From Actinomycetes bacterium (GTDB lineage Bacteria; Actinomycetota; Actinomycetes; S36-B12; UBA5976), in assembly GCA_021784375.1 (NCBI GenBank), contig JAJXSV010000181.1, forward strand, positions 1 through 5,332: DNA of 5,332 nt. The letters are read 5' to 3'. The notes below the pieces were generated by a model. The model had not been told where the DNA came from and ran no database searches. It saw only the letters and a program-made list of their open reading frames with translations. The first letter of the stretch is position 1. Each line of letters opens with the position of its first letter. Both the position numbers and the translations under genes were made by a program. Of the stretch, positions 1-5,332 are shown in pieces.

Positions 1-24
1 AGCTACGAGGGATTCCTGCGCTAG
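1..24 (+). CDS. secY: SecY preprotein translocase subunit, last 7 codons (partial)
   Basis: The window opens in frame with seven codons reading SYEGFLR followed by a TAG stop. A YEGFLR-type ending is what I recall for actinobacterial SecY, the central channel subunit of the Sec translocase in the cytoplasmic membrane, and secY directly precedes adk in the spc operon of most actinomycetes. The identification therefore rests on a very short tail plus gene order. The rest of the gene lies left of the window. Only 18 nt separate its stop from the adk start, which supports co-transcription. Confidence 0.65.
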   Translation, partial: SYEGFLR

Positions 25-27
25 TTC

Positions 28-36
28 AGGGAAGGA
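28..36 (+). promoter_or_regulatory. Ribosome binding site of adk
   Basis: AGGGAAGGA sits in the short secY-adk gap. Its AAGGA core ends 6 nt before the GTG at 43, a normal Shine-Dalgarno spacing. It supports GTG 43 as the adk start and shows that adk has its own initiation signal rather than relying only on coupling to secY. Confidence 0.75.
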
Positions 37-42
37 CCCACA

Positions 43-606
43 GTGCGCATCATCCTGATGGGTCCACCGGGAGCCGGTAAGGGGACCCAGGCTGCGGTCA
101 TCTCCGGACACCTCGGTGTGCCGCACATCTCCTCCGGTGAGATCTTCCGCGTGAACATGGCCTCCAACACGGCCTTGGGGGACGCCGCTCGCGAGTACAT
201 CGTGGCGGGCAACTACGTGCCCGATGACATCACCAACGGCATGATCCGCGAACGCCTGGCCCAGCCGGACGCCGAGCAGGGGTTCCTGCTCGACGGCTAT
301 CCGCGCACCATCTCGCAGATCAATCGACTCGACGAGCTGTTGGCCGAGTTGCACTGTGAGCTTGATGCCGTGGTCGAACTCACCGCGGATCCGGAGATCG
401 TGGTGAAGCGGCTGTTGGCCCGTGCGGCCCTTGAGGGCCGTCCGGATGACACGCATGAGGTCATCCGCAACCGTCTCGTCGTGTACCACAACGAGACGGC
501 CCCCCTCACGGAGGTGTACGGGGCACGTGGCCTGCTGCGGCAGGTGTCCGCCGTAGGCCCCGTCACCGAGGTGACGGAGAACATCCTCCGCGCGTTGGGT
601 CGATAG
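43..606 (+). CDS. adk: Adenylate kinase
   Basis: Cytoplasmic enzyme that interconverts ATP + AMP and 2 ADP, balancing the adenylate pool. The 187-residue product starts at a GTG with a good Shine-Dalgarno. The P-loop GPPGAGKGT is at residues 7-15. The AMP-site segment HISSGEIFR (28-36) carries R36, and the family motif FLLDGYPRT (81-89) carries D84 and R88, followed by Q92, which reads the AMP base in the family. Arginines at 123, 127, 133 and 142 fit the CORE/LID phosphate-binding set. The LID is the short form without a four-cysteine zinc site, as in mycobacterial Adk (about 181 residues), so length and architecture are normal for the group. One small difference is Ser31 where ISTG is usual; the hydroxyl is kept. 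It lies between secY and map, as in the actinobacterial spc operon. Confidence 0.97.
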   Translation: MRIILMGPPGAGKGTQAAVISGHLGVPHISSGEIFRVNMASNTALGDAAREYIVAGNYVPDDITNGMIRERLAQPDAEQGFLLDGYPRTISQINRLDELLAELHCELDAVVELTADPEIVVKRLLARAALEGRPDDTHEVIRNRLVVYHNETAPLTEVYGARGLLRQVSAVGPVTEVTENILRALGR

Positions 607-609
607 GCC

Positions 610-1437
610 GTGGCCTTCCGTCGCGGCGGCAGTCGCATCGAGTTGAAGTCGACGCAGGAGTTCGCGCACATGCGTGCGGCCGGGTTGGTCGTGGCGCGCA
701 CGCTGGAACTGGTGCGGCAGCAGGCCGTCCCAGGCATGACGACAGCCGACATCGACGACATGGCCCGCGAGCAGTTGCGTGCCGCAGGTGCGGCCTCGTC
801 CTTCCTCGGCTACCACGGATTCCCGGCCACCATCTGCGTGTCGGTCAACGAGGAGGTCGTGCATGGCATCCCCGGAGCGCGGCCGCTTCGCGATGGGGAC
901 CTGGTGAGCGTGGACTTCGGCGCCATCATCGAGGGCTGGCACGCCGATGCCGCGATCTCCTTCGGGTTGGGCGTGGTCGATGAGACCACGCGCAGGCTCA
1001 TCGATGTCACCGAGCGATCCCTCTGGGCCGGCTTGGCCAAGGCGTTGGCAGGCAATCGCCTGTCCGACATCTCGCACGGCGTCGAGTCGTGCGCCAGAGC
1101 TGATGGCGATTGGCATGTCATCGAGGACTACGTGGGGCATGGCATCGGCTCGCAGATGCACATGGACCCGCCCGTTCCGAACTACGGCCCCCCCGGCAAG
1201 GGCCTCGAGCTGCGGGTGGGCATGGCATTGGCCGTCGAGCCCATGATCACGGTGGGCACCATCGACACGCGCGTGCTGGAGGATGACTGGACGGTGGTCA
1301 CCATCGACGATTCACGAGCCGCCCACTGGGAGCACACGGTGTGCATCACCGAGTCGGGGCCCTGGGTGACCACGGCACTCGATGGGGGAGTGGCGAAGTT
1401 GGGCGCCCTCGGCGTCACGGCGTTGCAGCGCGACTGA
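610..1437 (+). CDS. map: Type I methionine aminopeptidase
   Basis: Cytoplasmic dinuclear metallopeptidase that removes the initiator methionine from nascent proteins. The 275-residue product has the complete pita-bread-fold site: metal ligands D102 (VSVD), D113 (HAD), H177 (GHGIG), E210 (VEPM) and E241 (WEHT), plus H85 in SVNEEVVHGIP. The D102-D113 spacing of 11 equals that of the E. coli enzyme (D97-D108). It has no N-terminal zinc-finger extension. GTG 610 was chosen because the family-typical IELKSTQEF segment begins at residue 10; starting at Met21 would delete it. The start lies 3 nt after the adk stop, in the same reading frame, with no clear Shine-Dalgarno, so translation probably depends on ribosomes finishing adk. 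The last ~20 residues after the PWVTT segment form a slightly long tail. The following gene is convergent, so map is the last gene of this operon here. Confidence 0.96.
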   Translation: MAFRRGGSRIELKSTQEFAHMRAAGLVVARTLELVRQQAVPGMTTADIDDMAREQLRAAGAASSFLGYHGFPATICVSVNEEVVHGIPGARPLRDGDLVSVDFGAIIEGWHADAAISFGLGVVDETTRRLIDVTERSLWAGLAKALAGNRLSDISHGVESCARADGDWHVIEDYVGHGIGSQMHMDPPVPNYGPPGKGLELRVGMALAVEPMITVGTIDTRVLEDDWTVVTIDDSRAAHWEHTVCITESGPWVTTALDGGVAKLGALGVTALQRD

Positions 1438-1442
1438 CCGGA
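1438..1442. other. Convergent junction of the spc-type operon and the tad operon
   Basis: Only 5 bp separate the TGA of map (plus strand) from the TGA of tadC (minus strand). The two stops form a small dyad, CTGA-CCGGA-TCAG, with a 4 bp stem, too weak for an intrinsic terminator, and no U-tract is present on either side. Each transcript must therefore end inside the opposing gene or be ended by another mechanism such as Rho. Confidence 0.8.
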
Positions 1443-2375
1443 TCAGCCCCCGTTGAACTGCTTGAGGGCGTTGAGGACGGCAGGCCCGAGTACGACGATG
1501 ATGAACGTCGGGAAGATGAAGAGCAGCATCGGCACCATGATCTTGATGGGCACCTGCTGCGCCTTCTCCTGTGCCTTCTGTCGACGCTTGTTGCGCATCT
1601 CCGAGGTGAGTTCCCGCAGCACGGGACCGATCGAGATGCCGATCCGGTCGGCCTGGAGCAGCGCTGCCGTGAATGCCTTCATCTCGTCCACCGTGCTGCG
1701 ATTGCTCATCGATTGCAGGGCCTCACGGGAGGATAGGCCGATCTGCTTCTCCTTGAGGTAGCGACGCAACTCCCCGGCGATCGGACCCTCGGCGAAGGTC
1801 GCCACCTGCGACACTGCTGCGTCGAAGCCCAGGCCGGCCTCCACGGTCACGGTGAGCAGGTCGAGCGTGTCGGGCAGGGTCTTGCGCAGGATGTTCTGCC
1901 GCTCCGTGGCCTTGCTGCCGATGATGAGGTCGGGCAGTTCGTAGCCGACCAGTGCGAGCACAAGACCGGCGTAGATGCCGGTCACCGAACCCTGGAGCGC
2001 CGCGGGGATGCCGAGCAGCAGTCCAGCCGCCACCGAGAACACCTTCATGGCGAGGATGTTGTCCAACGTCCACAGCGGCGGATTGCCGGCGTAGGTGACA
2101 CGGGCCTCGAGGTTCTTGAGCGACGAGGGGAGGACGAGGCGACGGCCGATGGGGTTGGCCGCATGCAGCAGTCGCAGGTGCACGGGATCGGGGATCTCGG
2201 CCTTGTGCTTCATCCGGGTCCACTCGCGGATCTCGCGATCCAGCGCCTGCAGCGAACGCTGGATGTCAGGGCGATCACTGGACGCGGTGACGATGACGAA
2301 GACCAGGGCGGCCGCGGCGACGACCAGCGACATCAGGCCCAGGACGAGCAGGGCGTCACCCCAGAGGACGGTCAT
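1443..2375 (-). CDS. tadC: TadC, inner-membrane platform protein of Tad/Flp pilus (T2SS F-type)
   Basis: Predicted cytoplasmic-membrane platform subunit that works with TadB and the TadA ATPase to assemble Flp-type pili or pseudopili. The 310-residue product has an N-terminal membrane segment (about 7-30), a polar cytoplasmic stretch (33-105), two hydrophobic segments (about 110-147), a type II secretion F domain (about 165-295) with the typical LPDTLDLLTVTVEAGLGFDA start (167-186), and a C-terminal membrane helix (278-298) in the characteristic KIMVPMLLFIFPTF context. The ATG at 2375 shares its A with the TGA of the upstream VWA-TadB gene (TGATG), and a weak GGGTGG lies 7 nt upstream; this start places the first membrane helix at the very N-terminus. 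Longer in-frame starts would run into the tadB coding region and add a polar non-conserved leader. It is the last gene of the tad operon here. Family assignment is firm; TadB and TadC are told apart by order and by this C-terminal region. Confidence 0.92.
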   Translation of the reverse strand: MTVLWGDALLVLGLMSLVVAAAALVFVIVTASSDRPDIQRSLQALDREIREWTRMKHKAEIPDPVHLRLLHAANPIGRRLVLPSSLKNLEARVTYAGNPPLWTLDNILAMKVFSVAAGLLLGIPAALQGSVTGIYAGLVLALVGYELPDLIIGSKATERQNILRKTLPDTLDLLTVTVEAGLGFDAAVSQVATFAEGPIAGELRRYLKEKQIGLSSREALQSMSNRSTVDEMKAFTAALLQADRIGISIGPVLRELTSEMRNKRRQKAQEKAQQVPIKIMVPMLLFIFPTFIIVVLGPAVLNALKQFNGG

Positions 2376-2377
2376 CA
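2375..2377 (-). other. TGATG stop/start overlap between VWA-tadB and tadC
   Basis: On the minus strand the TGA stop of VWA-tadB (2377-2375) and the ATG start of tadC (2375-2373) share one base. This arrangement usually means termination-reinitiation coupling and roughly matched output of two platform proteins that act together. A weak GGGTGG (2388-2383) upstream may help. Confidence 0.8.
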
Positions 2378-4264
2378 GATGTCCACCCGGATCAGGCGCT
2401 TCATGAGCAGCCAACCGGTGCTGAGCATGACCAACCCGGCGGCGCTCATGGCCCAGCCGAGGGGCGTGCTCCACAGGGGGGCGAGGTACCCGGGCTGGGT
2501 GGCGAGCAGGAAGAGGAAGAGTCCGATGGGCAATCCGATGAGGACGTAGGCGGACAGCCGGCCCTCAGCCGTGAGCGCCCGTACCTCGCGCGCGAGATCC
2601 GCGCGCTGCCGCACCGTCTTCGACACCGTGATGAGCAACTCCGCCAGGTTGCCTCCCGAACGACGCTGGATGCGCAGGGCAGTGACGACCCAATGGAAGT
2701 CCGGGCTGTTGATGCGGGTGGCCGCGCGCTCGAGGGCGTCTTCGAGCGCGGAGCCGATGCGGATCTCCTGCACGGCACGCTTGAACTCGGTTGCCACCTC
2801 GTTCTCGGACTGCTCAGCAGCCGCCACGATGGCTTGGTCGAGTGAGAAGCCGGAGCGCAGGCTGCTCGCGACGAGCATGAGGGCGTCGGGCAGGCCCATC
2901 TCGAAGCGCTTGGAACGGCCGTTGCGCCGGCGGCGCAGGTAGAGGCCGGGCCCCTTCCAGGCCATGAGGATGGCCGGCACCAGGGCCGCGACCGGAGAAC
3001 CGGATACGAAGCTGAAGACCAGCGTCATGGCCAGTCCGATCCCGATCTGGAGCAACAGCCACTGCTCGGGCGTGCGATCGAGGGCTGCGCCGTCCAGCAG
3101 GATGGAGAGCTCCTCGGCCTTGCCCTTCCTGCCGAGGAGCGGGTGCACCACGCGCTCCAGCTGGCTGATGAGCGAGGGCCTGTTGAACTCGGCGACAGCG
3201 CGCAGGCGGCGCATCGAGTAGGTCTCCACCAGTTTGCCGGCGCGGCGCCGTCGCGCTCGGTCAGCGCGGTCGGCGGAGTACAGGAGCATGAGGATGAACA
3301 GGCCGATGGCGACTGCCAGGGCGGCCAACAGCAGGCGTCGCCCCAGGGTGAGGGCACTGTCCGGAGCTGGTTTCCCGGGTGTCGGGGGAGCCGGGGCGAC
3401 CTCTGCCGTCAACTGCAGGGGTGTGCCGGCAACGGTCACCTGCAGGGCCACCTTGGCCGTCTTGGCGGAGAGCGCCTTCGGGAAGGAGGCCGAGAAGGTG
3501 AGTTCGCCGGAGGCGCTCTGCAGGGACCGCGTGAAGACGTCGGTGATGCCCGCGGCATCCGTGGTGGCGAACGCCTTGCCGCTGCCGGCAACCGCCAGTT
3601 GACGCATGAGTTGCAGGGTCCCCGGCGTGGCCTGGAAGGCGACGAAGTTCGTCTGGCAGGGGCTGGCCCGCAGCGACTGGACGAGCGTGGCCTTGGGCAT
3701 GTGGCTGGTCGAGTCAGCGCCGTCGCTCAGCACCAGGACGGTGCACGGCGTGGCCTGCGCAGCAGTGGTGTTGGCGAGGTCCACGGCGTCGAAGAGCGCG
3801 GTGAAGCCGGCGGGCTGGATCTGCTGGATGGCCGCCCGGACGGCATGCCGGTCGAGCGTCGGCGCCACCAGCCGACGAGCATTGGCGGAGAAGGCGACCA
3901 CTCCAACCGGGTCCTCGCCGGGGATGCTGGCAAGGAACTGCCTCGCAGCCTTCACCGCGATTGCCTGCCGCGCGCCGGCCATGGAGCCGCTCGCATCGAA
4001 CACGAGCATGACCGTCTGCTGCACGGGCGTGGTGGTGGTGGACTCGCCGGCGACCGTCACGGTGGCGGTGCGCTTGTCCCCGTTGACGAGCAGGGTGGCG
4101 GTCATGCTCTGGAGGGCGTCAGGCGGCACGGAACTCGCATGCGCGGTCACGGTGAGGGTGTTGCCGCTCCAATGCGTGGTATCGATGGAGACCGCGGGAT
4201 CGGCCGCAGCTGGCGCTGCACAGAGCAGTGCCGCTAGGACCGTCGCTGGAAGCCGCCAACGCAT
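2375..4264 (-). CDS. tadB: VWA domain - TadB fusion, membrane platform protein of Tad system
   Basis: This 629-residue protein combines modules usually on separate chains. Residues 1-21 are a Sec-type signal peptide (basic MRWR, hydrophobic core, AAA-DP cleavage). A beta-rich segment (22-80) leads into a von Willebrand A domain (about 84-250) with a complete MIDAS metal site: DASGS (D90, S92, S94), T155 in GFTALFDA and D181 in LSDG. A second beta-rich part (252-290) and a Pro-rich linker (291-301) precede a membrane helix (309-329). The Arg/Lys-rich stretch after it (333-344) fits positive-inside topology, putting the VWA domain outside. The C-terminal part is TadB-like: hydrophobic segments near 403-436, an F domain from GLPDALMLVASSLRSGFSL (457-475) through RRSGGNLAELL (534-544), then helices near 573-589 and 603-622. 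The ATG at 4264 is 7 nt after the tadA stop, with no clear Shine-Dalgarno; the signal peptide decides this start. Likely role: platform protein with an external metal-dependent binding module; the VWA ligand is unknown. Confidence 0.9.
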   Translation of the reverse strand: MRWRLPATVLAALLCAAPAAADPAVSIDTTHWSGNTLTVTAHASSVPPDALQSMTATLLVNGDKRTATVTVAGESTTTTPVQQTVMLVFDASGSMAGARQAIAVKAARQFLASIPGEDPVGVVAFSANARRLVAPTLDRHAVRAAIQQIQPAGFTALFDAVDLANTTAAQATPCTVLVLSDGADSTSHMPKATLVQSLRASPCQTNFVAFQATPGTLQLMRQLAVAGSGKAFATTDAAGITDVFTRSLQSASGELTFSASFPKALSAKTAKVALQVTVAGTPLQLTAEVAPAPPTPGKPAPDSALTLGRRLLLAALAVAIGLFILMLLYSADRADRARRRRAGKLVETYSMRRLRAVAEFNRPSLISQLERVVHPLLGRKGKAEELSILLDGAALDRTPEQWLLLQIGIGLAMTLVFSFVSGSPVAALVPAILMAWKGPGLYLRRRRNGRSKRFEMGLPDALMLVASSLRSGFSLDQAIVAAAEQSENEVATEFKRAVQEIRIGSALEDALERAATRINSPDFHWVVTALRIQRRSGGNLAELLITVSKTVRQRADLAREVRALTAEGRLSAYVLIGLPIGLFLFLLATQPGYLAPLWSTPLGWAMSAAGLVMLSTGWLLMKRLIRVDI

Positions 4265-4271
4265 GCGTGGC

Positions 4272-5332
<1,061 letters not shown>

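Noticed and set aside
297..761. Minus-strand open frame across the adk-map junction
   Set aside because: Ser/Arg/Thr-rich translation, antisense to two housekeeping genes; a shadow frame.
1432..1448. Dyad CTGA-CCGGA-TCAG as a bidirectional terminator
   Set aside because: The stem is only 4 bp, with no flanking U-tracts; it arises from two facing TGA stops each preceded by C.
2376..2474. N-terminal extension of tadC starting at 2474
   Set aside because: The extra 33 residues are polar and His/Arg-rich, lie inside the conserved C-terminal part of VWA-tadB, and would displace the N-terminal membrane helix; the overlapping ATG at 2375 is better.
4027..4042. GTG/GGT triplet run as a regulatory repeat
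   Set aside because: It simply encodes the four threonines at residues 76-79 of VWA-TadB and is too short to be more than local codon repetition.
3143..4237. Plus-strand open frame (364 codons) antisense to VWA-tadB
   Set aside because: Gly/Arg/His-rich translation with no recognisable domain; explained by third-position G+C bias of the opposite-strand gene.
4202..4264. Lipoprotein signal at the VWA-TadB N-terminus (Cys15)
   Set aside because: The residues before the cysteine are ALL, lacking the small residue expected at -1 of a lipobox, while AAA-DP a few residues later is a good signal peptidase I site.

Overview
The window is G+C-rich and gene-dense, with almost no non-coding sequence. 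The order secY (last codons) - adk - map, a short-LID adenylate kinase of the mycobacterial type, a SecY tail ending YEGFLR, and a chromosomal Tad cluster with a VWA-TadB fusion all point to an actinomycete (Actinomycetota). I cannot place it more precisely by reading alone.

Left part, plus strand (1-1437): the distal end of the spc ribosomal-protein operon. The last seven codons of secY are followed by adk (adenylate kinase, GTG start, good Shine-Dalgarno) and then map (type I methionine aminopeptidase, GTG start one codon after the adk stop). This is a housekeeping block for protein export, nucleotide balance and nascent-protein processing. In many actinomycetes infA-rpmJ-rpsM would follow map, but here the operon meets a convergent cluster instead.

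Right part, minus strand (1443-5332): part of a Tad/Flp pilus (or Tad-type secretion) machine, read right to left. It holds tadA/cpaF (motor ATPase, N-terminus cut by the window edge), then a 629-residue protein joining a signal peptide and an extracytoplasmic von Willebrand A domain to a TadB-type inner-membrane platform, then tadC (second platform protein). The three genes are tightly packed (7 nt gap, then a 1 nt stop/start overlap), so they are very probably one operon. ATP hydrolysis by TadA is expected to drive the TadB-TadC platform, which moves pilin subunits through the membrane. The VWA domain adds a possible metal-dependent protein-binding module on the outer face.

The two blocks converge with only 5 bp between the map and tadC stop codons. 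No pilin, prepilin peptidase, TadE/F/G or TadZ gene is in the window; because tadC is the last gene on its side, those parts must lie upstream (right of 5332) or elsewhere. I saw no RNA genes, mobile elements, CRISPR or convincing terminators. The most notable item is the VWA-TadB fusion with an intact MIDAS metal site.
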